The notes beneath the pieces were generated by a model, which saw nothing but the letters and a program-made list of their open reading frames with translations, had not been told where the DNA came from and made no database searches. Both the position numbers and the translations under genes were made by a program. This document shows positions 9,265 to 19,545 of a DNA stretch of 64,000 nt, piece after piece. Numbering within the stretch: position 1 is the stretch's first letter; the number at the start of each line of letters is the position of its first letter. Source of the DNA: Nelumbo lutea. Its lineage: Eukaryota > Streptophyta > Magnoliopsida > Proteales > Nelumbonaceae. The stretch lies in contig JAKGHH010000003.1 of NCBI GenBank assembly GCA_022828595.1, positions 103,563,583 to 103,627,582 of the forward strand, given 5' to 3'.

Positions 9265-11094
9265 ATGCGGCAAAGCTATGCCATGTTGCTGAGACAAAGT
9301 CTTCTCCTTGTCGGCTGTCCATATCTTTGCCTCCAGAACCAATGGTCGGGTTTCCATTCCCAAACCCAGTTAGTGCAGCAACTCCAAAATTCCACCAATT
9401 TCGTTTCTGTAATCTCCATCCACTCAAACGTTTTGAAATCCGGATTTTCGAACGATACCTTCACCACCAATCATCTGATAAATGCTTACGTACGATTTCA
9501 GAGAACTGGCGATGCCCATCGACTCTTCGGCGAAATGCCCGAACCAAACGTTGTCTCTTGGACTTCTCTTATGGCTGGTTACATCGACGCTAACCAACCC
9601 GAAGTCGCTCTTTGGCTCTTCGAAAGAATGCGGGAAACTTCTACATGGCCCAATGCTTTCACCTTTTCTACTGCGGTTAATGCTTGCTCCATCCTTGCTG
9701 ACCTTAAAACAGGCAGGAAACTCCATTCCCGCATCCAGATGCTTGGGTTTCAATCAAACCTTGTTGTTTGCGCATCCCTCATCGATATGTATGGGAAAAC
9801 CAACCAAGTCGATGAAGCTCGTCAGGTGTTTGATACAATGGTGTACCACAACATTGTTTCTTGGACTTCAATGATGGCGGCATATGCCCAGAATGCACGA
9901 GGCCATGATGCACTGGAGCTGTTTAGGGAATTCGTTCGATTAAATTCAGACCCGCCGAACCATTTCATGTTGGCGAGTGTTGTTAGTGCTTGTGCAAGCT
10001 TGGGTAGATTAGTCACAGGGAAAGTAACCCATGCGGCTATAATTCGCGGTGGCCACAATTCAAATGATATTGTTGCCACTGCACTTGTTGACATGTATGC
10101 AAAATGCGGGTCCTTAAATTATTCCACCAAGGTCTTCCGACTGATCCAGAACCCTGGTGTGATACCATATACGTCAATGATAGCAGGAGCTGCAAAACAT
10201 GGGCTTGGGACATTTTCCATTGAACTCTTCAAAGAGATGCTCGAGAGAGGAATAAGACCTAACGATGTCACCTTTATTGGGGTATTACATGCTTGCAGCC
10301 ATTCAGGTCTCGTTGATGTAGGACTTGAATACTTGAATTCCATGTACACCAGGCATGGGATAACACCAGAAGCGAAACATTACACCTGCACTGTTGATAT
10401 GCTTGGTCGCGCTGGCCGTCTGGATGAGGCTTACCAGTTGGCAATGGCTATCCAAGTAGAACCTGATGACAGAGCACTATTGTGGGGCACACTGCTGTCG
10501 GCTAGTAGGAATCATGGAAGGTTGGATTTTGCTATCGAGGCAGGTCAGAGGTTAGTTGAATCAAACCAACAAGTAGCGGCTGCTTATGTCACTATGTCGA
10601 ACACATATGCATCAGTTGGGAAATGGGATACTGCTCATAGACTCCGTTCTGAAATGAAACAACGAGGAATCCACAAAGAACCAGGGTGTAGTTGGGTCGA
10701 GATAAAGAATGCATTATATGTCTTCTATGCTGGAGACATGCAATCATGCGTTCGCGGGAGTGAGGTGGTGAAGTTGTTGAGTGAATTGGAGGTGAGAATG
10801 AAGGAGAGAGGCTATGTTGGGGGTAGCAATGGATTGGTGTTTGTTGATGTGGAGGAGGAAGGCAAGGAGGCAATAGTTGGTCTCCATAGTGAGAGGCTGG
10901 CTTTGGGTTTTGGATTGTTAAGCATTCCTAAAAGGATGACTATTAGAGTGATGAAGAACTTGAGAATGTGTTGGGACTGTCATGAGGCCTTCAAACTCAT
11001 AAGCGAGATTGTGGGGAGAGATTTCGTCGTCAGGGACATAAATAGATTTCATCATTTCAAAGATGGCTCTTGCAATTGCAGGGATTTTTGGTGA
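9265..11094 (+). CDS. PLS-class PPR protein with DYW deaminase domain, probable organelle RNA editing factor
   Basis: One uninterrupted frame encodes 609 residues, usual for intronless plant PPR genes. An in-frame TAG six bases before the ATG fixes the earliest start; Met7 is an alternative. Residues 1-40 are rich in Arg, Ser, Leu and Gln and low in acidic residues, compatible with an organelle transit peptide. PPR motifs run from about 64 to 470 (HLINAYVR, VSWTSLMAGY, ASLIDMYGK, TALVDMYAKCG, YTSMIAG). The E region and PG box follow (GCSWVEI at 474-480). The DYW domain has the zinc-binding HSE at 541-543 and CWDCH at 569-573, and ends in DFW, a common variant of DYW. Such proteins bind a specific organellar transcript and catalyse C-to-U editing. 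The target cannot be read here. It somewhat resembles Arabidopsis At4g15720-like proteins, but orthology is unproven. Confidence 0.95.
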   Translation: MRQSYAMLLRQSLLLVGCPYLCLQNQWSGFHSQTQLVQQLQNSTNFVSVISIHSNVLKSGFSNDTFTTNHLINAYVRFQRTGDAHRLFGEMPEPNVVSWTSLMAGYIDANQPEVALWLFERMRETSTWPNAFTFSTAVNACSILADLKTGRKLHSRIQMLGFQSNLVVCASLIDMYGKTNQVDEARQVFDTMVYHNIVSWTSMMAAYAQNARGHDALELFREFVRLNSDPPNHFMLASVVSACASLGRLVTGKVTHAAIIRGGHNSNDIVATALVDMYAKCGSLNYSTKVFRLIQNPGVIPYTSMIAGAAKHGLGTFSIELFKEMLERGIRPNDVTFIGVLHACSHSGLVDVGLEYLNSMYTRHGITPEAKHYTCTVDMLGRAGRLDEAYQLAMAIQVEPDDRALLWGTLLSASRNHGRLDFAIEAGQRLVESNQQVAAAYVTMSNTYASVGKWDTAHRLRSEMKQRGIHKEPGCSWVEIKNALYVFYAGDMQSCVRGSEVVKLLSELEVRMKERGYVGGSNGLVFVDVEEEGKEAIVGLHSERLALGFGLLSIPKRMTIRVMKNLRMCWDCHEAFKLISEIVGRDFVVRDINRFHHFKDGSCNCRDFW

Positions 11095-11694
11095 TATATC
11101 ATGCAATAACTTATATATTTTCATTCGACAAAAAGAGAATAAAAAATAAATGGATAAGTTAAACAACCAAAGTGTGGAACTAAAAGGCCCCATTACCTCC
11201 TAGGTACCCAGCTATCTGTGGTCTTGGGAGGGTGGACTTGTCATGACTTCTGAGATTAGTTTTATGTGTTTGCGTTTCTTCTTTACAATTATTATGCTTA
11301 TAGGAAAAAAAGTATGGTTCCCTCATAAACCCCACCATACCACAAGTGCAAAAATGATGCAAAGTTATCAATCAGTGTAAAGCATCTTCCTCCACTGCCT
11401 GAATGATGCACTATGGTGTAAAGGAATGCCAAGAGTTGCAACCGGTATTGATTAGAGCTACTTCAATGCTAGATTGTGGATCACTGCATTGCAGCATCAG
11501 GGTTCAAATGAAAAATGATTAATAGAAATTTTTAGCTCAGATATCTATAATTGGAATATGTCATGGGGAAGGAAGAGCATCTTCCTTGAATAGTGTATTG
11601 ACTTTTTTTGACAATGACTTGGGTAAAGCTATGGTCCAACCCAAACTCCAGCCTTCAAGGTCCTTTATGCTTATAATTCTCAGGAAGAGCAGGC
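11095..11694. other. PPR 3' flank, no gene recognised
   Basis: AT-rich sequence follows the stop codon; possible poly(A) signals (AATAAA-like words near 11140-11150) are present but not distinctive. No ORF of interest, repeat or RNA gene is seen up to the LTR-like fragment. Confidence 0.5.
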
Positions 11695-12040
11695 TGTTAG
11701 ACAATATATGCCCTTAAGATCCAATGGATATTGTACATTGATTTTATTTTGAATAAAAGTTTATTTCTTAATTACATGTGTTGTTGACTATGCTTCCGTG
11801 AATTATCCCTTGAACTGTATTATAGAATTATGATAGTAGTTAACTTGCTTTGAGACACTCATAATTGGTATGCAAACTAAATGTTCTTAGTGAATAAACT
11901 TGGGAAATTTATTCTGACAATGTTGACACAGCTGTACTGCCTTACGAGGAGTGGTTTGTCTCAACCATTTAGGCTACACCCAAGTATGAGTGTGGGTGTT
12001 TGTGAAATACTGAATTGGAGCACTTTTTCTCCCTTTTTCC
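11695..12040 (+). mobile_element. Degenerate copia LTR fragment related to the LTR of element E
   Basis: The segment begins TGTTAGACAATATATGCCCT, resembling the start of the LTR at 38578 (TGTTAGACAG...TATGCCCTTAG). It keeps the order of later landmarks: GTACATTGATTTTATTTTG, a TAAA-rich stretch, then AACTTGGGAAATTTATTCTGAC, matching GTCTGGGGAGATTTATCCTGCC in E. It is much more diverged and shorter than E's 1.95-kb LTR. Its right limit merges with the leader of element A and is approximate. No partner LTR or target duplication is found. Confidence 0.5.
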
Positions 12041-12226
12041 CAAAGTTGCAGGGTTGTATGAAATCCTAGATTAAGGTCATAGAGAAGGCTTTTTGACTCT
12101 AGGTTAGTGTTTCTTGCCTAGTAGCACTACGTATTGATTTTCGTTTGTTTCAGTTTAGCCAATGAAACATTCTGGGGGTGCGACAAAGCAGCCTATGAAC
12201 TCTGAGTTTGGTTAGGGTAGGGTCTA

Positions 12227-12795
12227 TAGAGACAACTAGGAGTAAGAAGCAACCTAAGGAGGAAGACCCTACTTATGAGAAGTGGATGTAGGAAACTACA
12301 TAGTTGTAGGTTCATGTTAATCAGCACTATTTGTGGATGGGTATTGCAAAGGAGATATGAGACGGTGTTACAAAAACATATTCTCAGAAATTGAATGTAA
12401 CTAGAGCTTATAAACTCAAGAGTGAGGTGAATAATCTGAGACATGGGATTAAGTTGATGGAAACTGTTGTATGGCAATTCACTAAAGATGGTGAGACTCA
12501 CAGTAAGTTGGTAGAGCGGAATGGGGTATTTGAGTTCCTCACTGGGCTCAATCTCACATATGATATTGTGAGGTAGAATATCCTAGCAAAAGATGAGGTG
12601 ACCCTATCTCAATCTTATGCCTTGGTTAGTAGTGAGGAGAGTAGGAGACATGTTCAGATTGTGGAAGCTCTAGTTGATCACTTTGCCAATGTTGGGATGA
12701 AACCAAAGGCTACTACTGAAAAGAAGGATGTGGTGTGTGAATATTGTAAGAAACCAAAACACACAAAGGACACTTGCTGGAAGTTGCATCCATAG
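12227..12795 (+). pseudogene. Copia A gag remnant with zinc knuckle
   Basis: Translated pieces give EEDPTYEKWM, HYLWMGIAKEI, NVTRAYKLKSEVNNLRHG, VFEFLTGLNLTYDIV and ESRRHVQIVEAL, the copia gag core seen also in C. The nucleocapsid knuckle near 12740-12780 is intact in spacing: CEYCKKPKHTKDTC (CX2CX4HX4C). Stop codons interrupt it at about 12288, 12358, 12574 and 12793. The N-terminal part before EEDPTYE is deleted relative to C. Confidence 0.75.
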
Positions 12796-13089
12796 CTATT
12801 ACCTGCTAGATTCAAGAAGAGTAATAATGATAAGAAGAATGGAAGTGTGAGAGGTGGCTTTTCTAATGTAGCCACCTCCTCTGAGAATGAAAAAGGGTCT
12901 GGTGATGAGAAGTCTATAGGGGATTAGCTTGCAACTACTAGAGCAGAGTATGAGAGGTATGACCGAATCATCAACCACTAAGAGTCTACTATCACAACTC
13001 CTACTTCTTTAGGAAACAACTCCTCTTTAGCATATGCCCATTTAGGTATTTGTGCCACCACGAATCATGCTTCTATCTTAAGTAGTTAT

Positions 13090-13811
13090 AGGATCCCTTG
13101 GATAATAGATTCTAGTGCTTCTGTATATGACTAGTATGCCCCATTTATTCACTACCTATCAGCTTTTATCAGGTCGAAGCAAAATTTCCCTTGTTGATGC
13201 CTCTCTTTGCTCTTTTCTCAAGCAAGGGGAACACTAAGACCTCATCCTCCCTTACCTTGTCTTCAGTTCTTCATGTACCTAAGCTTAATACTATCCTTCT
13301 CTCAGTTAGTAAATTGACAAAACCTTTGAATTGTAGTGTAACCTTTTTCCCTTCATAATATGTTTTTTAGGACATGAAATCCTAGATGGTGATTGGGAGT
13401 TGCCATGAGGCAAATGAGATATACCTGTTGGACATACTCAAGCAAAAGTCACGTACCACCTTAGAAAGCTGCCTTTGGGTCGCATGTTTCAAAGTTAGTT
13501 GAATCATGGTGTGTCATTGTCATTTGGGCTATCTTTCCCTTCATTCATTGAGTCTCTTGTTTCCAACATTATTTAAAGGAATAAATTTTTCCAGTTTACA
13601 TTGTGTGAGTCTTGTGAATTGTCAAACCATTGTAGAAACTCTTATCTAACAAGCAATAAGAGATCTACTTCTCCTTTTCATATTATTCACTCTGATGTGT
13701 AGGGGCCTTACCAATTGACCTTACATGGGTGGCTATAAATACTTATTTGTTTATCAATGATTTCTCACGCTATACTTGACTTTGTCTATCCATTCTCGTG
13801 TTGAAGTACTA
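13090..13811 (+). pseudogene. Copia A protease and pre-integrase remnant, cut by element B
   Basis: Around 13098 the frame reads PWIIDSSAS, the copia protease active-site region with the usual Gly changed to Ser. Downstream pieces match the GAG-pre-integrase zinc region (CHCHLGYLSLHSLSLLFPTLFKG near 13520-13575, with related Cys codons after) and the start of integrase (LFVYQ.FLT). The reading stops at TACTA (13807-13811), the target duplication of element B, and resumes at 18954. Many stops and frame changes. Confidence 0.7.
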
Positions 13812-14106
13812 TGTTGGATTGAAGTCTTTGTATGTATGAGTATTCGGCTGATAAGAGTTCTTATTAGCCTATACTTAAGTTTAAGTTGTCCTGTACTGGG
13901 CCTTTGTTAATGGGCCTAATCCTGTTTAATGTTTTAAGTTGTCTGGGTGTCCCATCACTAATCAGGGGCATTCTAGTAACTTCCTGTATCATTGTACTAC
14001 ATCATAATATAAATAATAGTATTGTCGACTGAGTTGGGAGTTCGACATTCCAGCATCTCTTCTTCTTCTCTTTTCTGCTACTTCGGCTACAGTAATTTAG
14101 CTTTCA
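13812..14106 (+). repeat. Element B 5' LTR
   Basis: It begins TGTTGGATTGAAG and ends TTTAGCTTTCA. It holds two TGGGCC words near 13896-13915, a TATA-like box TATAAAT at 14008-14014 and a CTT-rich stretch before the end. It is followed at once by the primer site. Confidence 0.95.
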
Positions 14107-14118
14107 TGGTATCAGAGC
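14107..14118 (+). other. Element B primer binding site
   Basis: TGGTATCAGAGC directly abuts the LTR end. It is complementary to the 3' end of plant initiator tRNA-Met, the standard primer of Ty1/copia elements. Confidence 0.9.
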
Positions 14119-14347
14119 ATTAGCTTCTTCCTGGTTTCAGCCGGCACACACTCTCTTCTCTTGCTGTCTTTTCATCTTCTCTCTTCCTTTTCTGGGTTGC
14201 TGCAGTGAAGACCTAGGGGTGTAAGAGAGTAAAGCAAGTTCGAACCTAGGGTTTCTCTTGGTTGTAGGACTCAAGGGAAGTAAGACCCAGAAGTAGATGT
14301 TCTACTAGGTTATTTCCAGCAAATAGTAGCTATTTGGCTACTAAGAG

Positions 14348-14810
14348 AGGTCTGTGTAGGACAGACCTAGTTGAGGACTGATTTCAGCAGTCCTAGCACT
14401 AGCCGAAAGGGGTTTAGCTACTTCTACGGTTGCAGCTTCGGTGCTCTAGCAAGACTCGCACAGACTTAGCTTCTTCTACAGAGCCCACTGTTCACTTGCT
14501 ACTGTTGCAGCCTCAAACTGTTCACTCGCTACTGTTGCAGCCTCAAACTGTTCACTTGCTACTGTACCCGAACTGTTGCAGTTTTTGGTTCAGCCCAAGT
14601 GAAGTCTATCTAGTGTTCTACCAGCACTGTGAACACTTCTACCAGCATAGCAATGTGGCAAACAACTCCAAGTTCAGGGTGGTTATCAGTTCAAAACTCC
14701 TCACCACTGCTGTGAGATTACCTAGGGAGCTGCCAGCTCCAGATTGTTCAGCACTGTGAACCCTAGTTGAGGACTGATATCAGCAGTCCTAGTATTGGCC
14801 GCAAGGAAGG
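14348..14810 (+). repeat. Element B leader: hairpins, duplicated segment and 30-bp tandem repeat
   Basis: 14348-14368 is a perfect 8-bp stem (AGGTCTGT / ACAGACCT) with loop GTAGG. It is followed by a 7-bp stem (AGGACTG / CAGTCCT, loop ATTTCAG) at 14374-14394. The second hairpin recurs at 14770-14790 with loop ATATCAG, inside a diverged duplication about 396 bp apart. A 30-bp unit starting CTGTTCACTTGCTACTGTTG repeats at 14488, 14518 and 14548. The region between primer site and gag normally carries packaging or dimerisation signals; that role here is inference. Confidence 0.7.
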
Positions 14811-15099
14811 GCACTCTCTTTACAGTTGCAGTACTCGAAGTTCAAGTGGAGTCTGCATAGCACAATAGTTGAGAACCCTAGCTTCAGGTCGGTTACCAGC
14901 CCATAACTCCTTGCTTGCTGTTGTAACTGAACTGTTCAGAACTGTGACAGTCTCGGCAAGTCTGAAACTGTGTCGAGTGCTGTCAGAACCTGCTGTGATC
15001 ATTTCAGCTAATCAGATCTGCTCCAGAACTGGTTCAGAACCTTCAGAACTGCTTCGGCTAGTCTTAATCAGTGTCACCTACATAGTGGCTGCAGTCAAG

Positions 15100-15368
15100 A
15101 TGTCTTCAATACCCAGAGATGTTTCTTCTAGAGATAACAGGCCTGCGGCAAGAGGGAATTTTGTCACCAGCAACAATGATGACAACTCACAAAATACACC
15201 AACAGTGTCTTCTTCTCCTATGGGACAGGTTGCTGATTCTCTGGAACTGGTACTTTGGGCTTCACTGCTAGTGAGGTTGAGGTCCTTAGCAGGGCATTAG
15301 CTCGTCTAAGAAATACTTCTTTTGCTTCTACATCTCTTGCTAGATCAGGTACAACCTCTGTTTTAGTG
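15100..15368 (+). pseudogene. Element B gag remnant: N-terminus joined to protease linker
   Basis: A frame starting MSSIPRDVSSRDN at 15100 reads about 45 residues of low-complexity gag N-terminus (NNDDNSQNTPTVSSSPMGQ). It then passes into sequence typical of the linker just before protease (EVEVLSRALARLRNTSF). The capsid core and the CCHC knuckle are absent, so several hundred codons of gag have been deleted or never were part of this copy. A frameshift near 15365 leads into protease. Confidence 0.65.
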
Positions 15369-15369
15369 C

Positions 15370-16300
15370 CATTGGCTTTATTGACTCTACTTCTTGGGTT
15401 ATTGATTCCAGTGCTACTGACCATATGACACATATGTTTTCCCTATTCTCTTCATATCATTTGTTGTCTGGTCAGGATAAGATGAGAGTTGTTGACGAGT
15501 CTTTCTCCACTATCTCTGGAAAGGGAATTGTTGATCTAAGCAAGGACCTCTCTCTTAAATCAGTTTTACATGTTCCCAGTCTTACCTCAAATCCTTTGTC
15601 TATTTCAAAACTTACCAAAAATTTGAACTGTAGTATAACATTTTTTCCCACTCATTGCGTCTTCCAGGACAGATTGACAAGGAGAACGATTGGGTGTGGT
15701 CATGAGTATGGAGGCCTCTATTACCTTGATGCAGACATCGACTCAGCCTTACAAGCATCTGCTGCTAGTAATCCGGAAAGTGTGGAATCAATAGCTAAGT
15801 TGCATCTTTGGCATGCTAGGCTAGGTCATGTGTCTTTCTCCTCATTAGAAATGTTGTTTCTCGAATTGTTTAAGGGCATCCCAAGTCAGAATCTAACCTA
15901 TGAAGTATGTCAAATGTCAAAACAATGTAGAACTGTGTATCCAATTTCCAGCAATGAAATTTGTGCTCCTTTTGATTTGGTTCATTTTGATGTCTGGGGC
16001 CCTTCACCCATTGTTTCCTTTGATGGCTTCCGGTACTTTATCAGTTTTATTGACCACTACTCTCGTTGTACATGGATCTACCTGTTAAAAGGATGGGATG
16101 AAGTACCACGGATAACCATGGCATTTTGCAAGATGATTGAAACACAGTTTAATAAGAAGATTAAGCAATTCAGGTCAGACAATGCTGCTGAATACTTTGA
16201 AAAATCCTTGAACTTATTCGTGGAAGATGTTGACATACTACATCAGTCATCCTGTGCTTATACTCCTCAACAGAATGGGGTTGCTGAGTGCAAGAATTGA
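15370..16300 (+). pseudogene. Element B protease and integrase N-terminal half
   Basis: The frame opens with the protease site SWVIDSSATDHMT (usual DSGA is DSSA here). The GAG-pre-integrase HHCC region follows (WHARLGHVSFSSLEMLF, then YEVCQMSKQC). The integrase core has its acidic residues in FDVWGPS and RSDNAAEYF and the PQQNGVAE glutamate at the end. A frameshift at about 16290, after AECKN, moves the rest of integrase to the next frame. The long open frame (291 codons from the first ATG) shows relative youth. Confidence 0.85.
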
Positions 16301-17739
16301 CATTCTATTGGAGACAGCTCGAGCCTTACTATTCCAGCACAAAGTCCCCAAGCAATACTGGTCTCAAGCTATTACTTTCTGCATCATATTTGATAAACCG
16401 GATGCCATCTAAGGTGTTGGGTATGAAAACCCCTTTCTCTGTTTTGTGCCCCACTCTTCCAAACTTTCCCCTTCCTCCTCGGGTCTTTGGCTGTATATGT
16501 TTCATACATGTGAATGATCCAAAGAAAACCAAGTTGGATCCTAAGGCTACAAAGGGAATATTCTTGGGGTACTCTCCTACACAAAAGGGTTACAAGTGTT
16601 ATGACCCTGTCTCCAAGAGAAAGTATGTTACCAGAGATGTGGTCTTCTTTGAGTCTCAACCCTATTTTCAGTCTTCTCAGAATCCTCTTCAGGGGGAGAC
16701 TAGTGGGATGGAAGAGGATTCTCATTCTCCCTCCTTTTTTGTTCCCCTATCTGCCTCGGGTCTTCCATCCTCTTCTCCTACTCCTTGTTGTGACATTCCG
16801 GGTCAACCCAGTGAGGCTCCCACTGTGCCGGTTACCTCTCCTGATGCTGCAGATGTTCTTGAAGGCTCCAGTAGGCAACAAAAAGAGATACTTACATACA
16901 ACAGAAGAAAAAGGGGCCCTCAACCTCATGACAGCAACCAGTTGGACTCGGATCAATCTGTCTCTACAATCCAAGGTAATTTCAACTCTCATACTTCTGA
17001 TTTGGATCTTCCTATTGCTCTCCGTAAGCCTATCCGCTCTTGCACCACTCGGCACCCCATTGCTAATTTTGTTTCTTACTCACATTTATCTCCTGCCTAT
17101 CACTCCTTTGTGTTTGCTCTTTCCTCTGTGCGTGTTCCTTCTAGGTACTCAGAGGCTATGTCTGATCCAAGGTGGAAAGAAGCTATGAATGAAGAGATGA
17201 AAGCAAGAACTTGGGAATTAGTGGATCTGCCAGAGGGGAAGACCACTGTTGGGTGCAAGTGGGTGTTTACTGTAAAGCACAGGGAGGACGGGTCCATTGA
17301 AAGGTACAAGGCCAGACTTGTGGCAAAGGGGTTTACTCAGAAAGAAGGGATTGACTACAAAGAAACCTTTGCCCCAGTAGCAAAGCTCAAAATAATTCGG
17401 GTTCTATTGTCACTAGCATCAAATTTTTCATGGGAACTTCATCAGCTGGATATGAAGAATGCCTTCTTAAATGGTGACCTTTATGAAGAGGTATTTATGG
17501 AACCTCCACCAGGCTATGACTTTAGTAGAAAGGTGTGCAAATTGAGGAAAGCATTATATGGGTTGAAGCAATCTCCCCGTACATGGTTTGAGAGGCTCTG
17601 TGGGGCCATGAAGAAAGTGGGGTACACTCAAAGTGGTGCAGACCATACCTTGTTCACAAGGAGACAGGATAACAAACTTATTGCACTCATTGTTTATGTG
17701 GATGATATGGTATTACCGGGAATGACTTGGAAGAAATAA
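16288..17739 (+). pseudogene. Element B integrase C-terminus and reverse transcriptase
   Basis: The 483-codon frame starts in the integrase tail (LINRMPSKVLGM, FGCICFIHV, FLGYSPTQKGYKCY). It crosses a Ser/Pro-rich linker and enters Ty1/copia RT: VGCKWVFTVKHREDGSIERY, ARLVAKGFTQKEGIDY, LDMKNAFLNGDLYEEVFM, LYGLKQSPRTWF. The catalytic YVDDM at about 17695 is intact. A frameshift directly after it ends the frame (LPGMTWKK). Confidence 0.9.
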
Positions 17740-18640
17740 AAAGACTGAAGGAGTTTCTAGCTTCTGAATTTGAGATCAAAGACTTGGGTCATTTGAGATA
17801 TTTTCTTGGGATTGAAGTTGCCAGGTCAAGAGAGGGAATCTACATATGTTAGCGGAAGTATGTTCTTGACCTCTTAGAGGAAACAGGCATGATGGGATGC
17901 AGGCCAGCAGATACTCCAATGGAACAGAATCATGGCCTGCAAGAATCAGTAAGGGAGGATTACTGTGATAAAGAGACCAAAAATTGGTAGGGAAACTGAT
18001 ATACTTATCCCTCACTCGGCCAGATATTGCTTATGCTGTGCATGTTGTCAGTCAATTTATGCACTCTCCAAAGATCCCTCATATGAAAGCAGTTGAAAGG
18101 ATTCTCAGGTACTTGAAGACTTGCCCAGGGAAGGGAATTCTCTTCAGGAAAAACAATAGAATTGAAATTGAAGCCTACACTGATGCAAATTGGGCTAGGT
18201 CTGTTGGAGACAGGAAGTTAACCTCGGGTTACTATATATTTGTGGGAGGAAACCTGGTCACATGGCGCAGTAAGAAGCAGAATATAGTGGCTAGATCAAG
18301 TGCAGAAGCAAAATATCGAGCTATGGCCCATGGGGTTGATGAACTCTTATGGCTCAGAACTCTTCTTATTGAACTTGGCATTAAGGCTGAAGGTCTTCTC
18401 AGGCTGTATTGTGACAATAAAGCTGCCATCAACATTGCCAACAATCCCGTGCAGCATGACAAGACAAAACGTATTGAGATTGATCGGCACTTTGTTAGAG
18501 AAAGAATTGTCTCGGGTGAACTTTGTGTGCCTTATATTCCATCTGAGATGCAAATTGCAGATGTACTGACTAAAGGGCTGGCAGCAGCAAAGTTTAGGGA
18601 CATGCTTGGCAAGATAAACATGATTGATATCCATGCTTAG
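17740..18640 (+). pseudogene. Element B RT C-terminus and RNase H
   Basis: After the frameshift the sequence reads KDLGHLRYFLGIEVARSREG, then a TAG stop replaces the usual Gln before RKYVLDLLEETG near 17850. From 17984 a 218-codon frame covers [20 protein letters not shown], the RNase H core (AYTDANWA, SSAEAKYRAMAH, LYCDNKAAI, DRHFVRERI) and the tail ADVLTKGL. Apart from two lesions the module is complete. Confidence 0.9.
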
Positions 18641-18652
18641 CTTGAGGGGGAG

Positions 18653-18953
18653 TGTTGGATTGAAGTCTTTGTATGTATGAGTATTCGGCTGATGAGAGTT
18701 CTTATTAGCCTATACTTAAGTTTAAGTTGTCCTGTACTGGGCCTTTGTTAATGGGCCTAATCCTGTTTAATGTTTTAAGTTGTCTGGGTGTCCCATCACT
18801 AATCAGGGGAGTTCTAGTAACTTCCTGTATCATTGTACTACATCATAGTATAAATAATAGTACTGTCGACTGAGCTGGGAGTTCAACATTCCAACATCTC
18901 TTCTTCTTCTTCTTCTCTTTTCTGCTACTTTGGCTACAGTAATTTAGCTTTCA
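18653..18953 (+). repeat. Element B 3' LTR with preceding polypurine tract
   Basis: The polypurine tract TTGAGGGGGAG lies at 18642-18652 immediately before the LTR. The 301-bp LTR matches the 5' copy except for about nine substitutions and an extra CTTCTT. TACTA follows at 18954-18958. Confidence 0.95.
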
Positions 18954-19545
18954 TACTAGAACTTGTAAAGCGTTTCCATGAACTTGTACTCGCACAATTT
19001 GACATCCGCTTTAAAAATATTCCTCTTAGACAATGTTGAAGTACTAGAGTTTTGTGCTCGTACTCCAGAAAAAAATGGAATAACAGAGAGGAGGAATCGA
19101 TATGTTGTAGAAGTAGATAGGAGTATCTTTTTTGCCTCCCATGCCCCTATAAAATTTTGAGGTGATGTTGTTATGACAACTTCCTGTCTCATTAACCACA
19201 TGCCTTCCCAGGTTTTGGGGTTCAAATCTCTCTTTGGTGTTCTCTTCCCGGATGTTGATATCTTTTCTGTTCTATTGTGTCTCTAGTTGTACTTATTGTG
19301 TTCACATTTCGAGTTCTCAAAGACATAAATTTGACCCCAAGGCTCGGAAGTGTACTGTTGCTTCGATCCCATTAGTGGCATTCGGCTTGTTTCTTTGGAT
19401 GTCAATTTTGTTAAATTAGTTTCCTTTTATGGTCATTCTTCTAAGGGGGAGCGTTTTATTGTGTTGTTTTCTTCTCCACTTCCTTTGTCAGTTCTTATTG
19501 AATCTTGTGCTAAGCCCTTTGTAGTTTCTTCTATTCCTGTTGAAC
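18954..19545 (+). pseudogene. Copia A integrase continued
   Basis: The reading resumes after element B with ELVKRFHELVLAQFDIRFKN, then integrase tail words (EKNGITERRNRYVVEV near 19068, SHAPIKF, CSHFRVLKDIN in a shifted frame). Several stops occur. The frame ends in a Pro/Val-rich linker that the L1 poly-T interrupts at 19546. Confidence 0.65.

Larger units (their letters stand above)
13812..18953 (+). mobile_element. Ty1/copia element B, complete with both LTRs, inserted in integrase of A
   Basis: The 5142-bp element is flanked by the 5-bp duplication TACTA (13807-13811 and 18954-18958). Removing it restores the A-element reading HSRVEVL...ELVKRFHEL, matching element C at 28140-28200. The LTRs are 295 and 301 bp, differing at about nine bases plus one CTT-repeat indel, roughly 3% divergence by eye. 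It has a primer site, long leader, polypurine tract and pol in three frames, but almost no gag. By any usual plant rate it is much younger than its host A. Confidence 0.95.

Noticed and set aside
9203..10873. Antisense and alternate-frame ORFs over the PPR gene
   Set aside because: Shadows of the 609-codon PPR frame, with no recognisable motifs.
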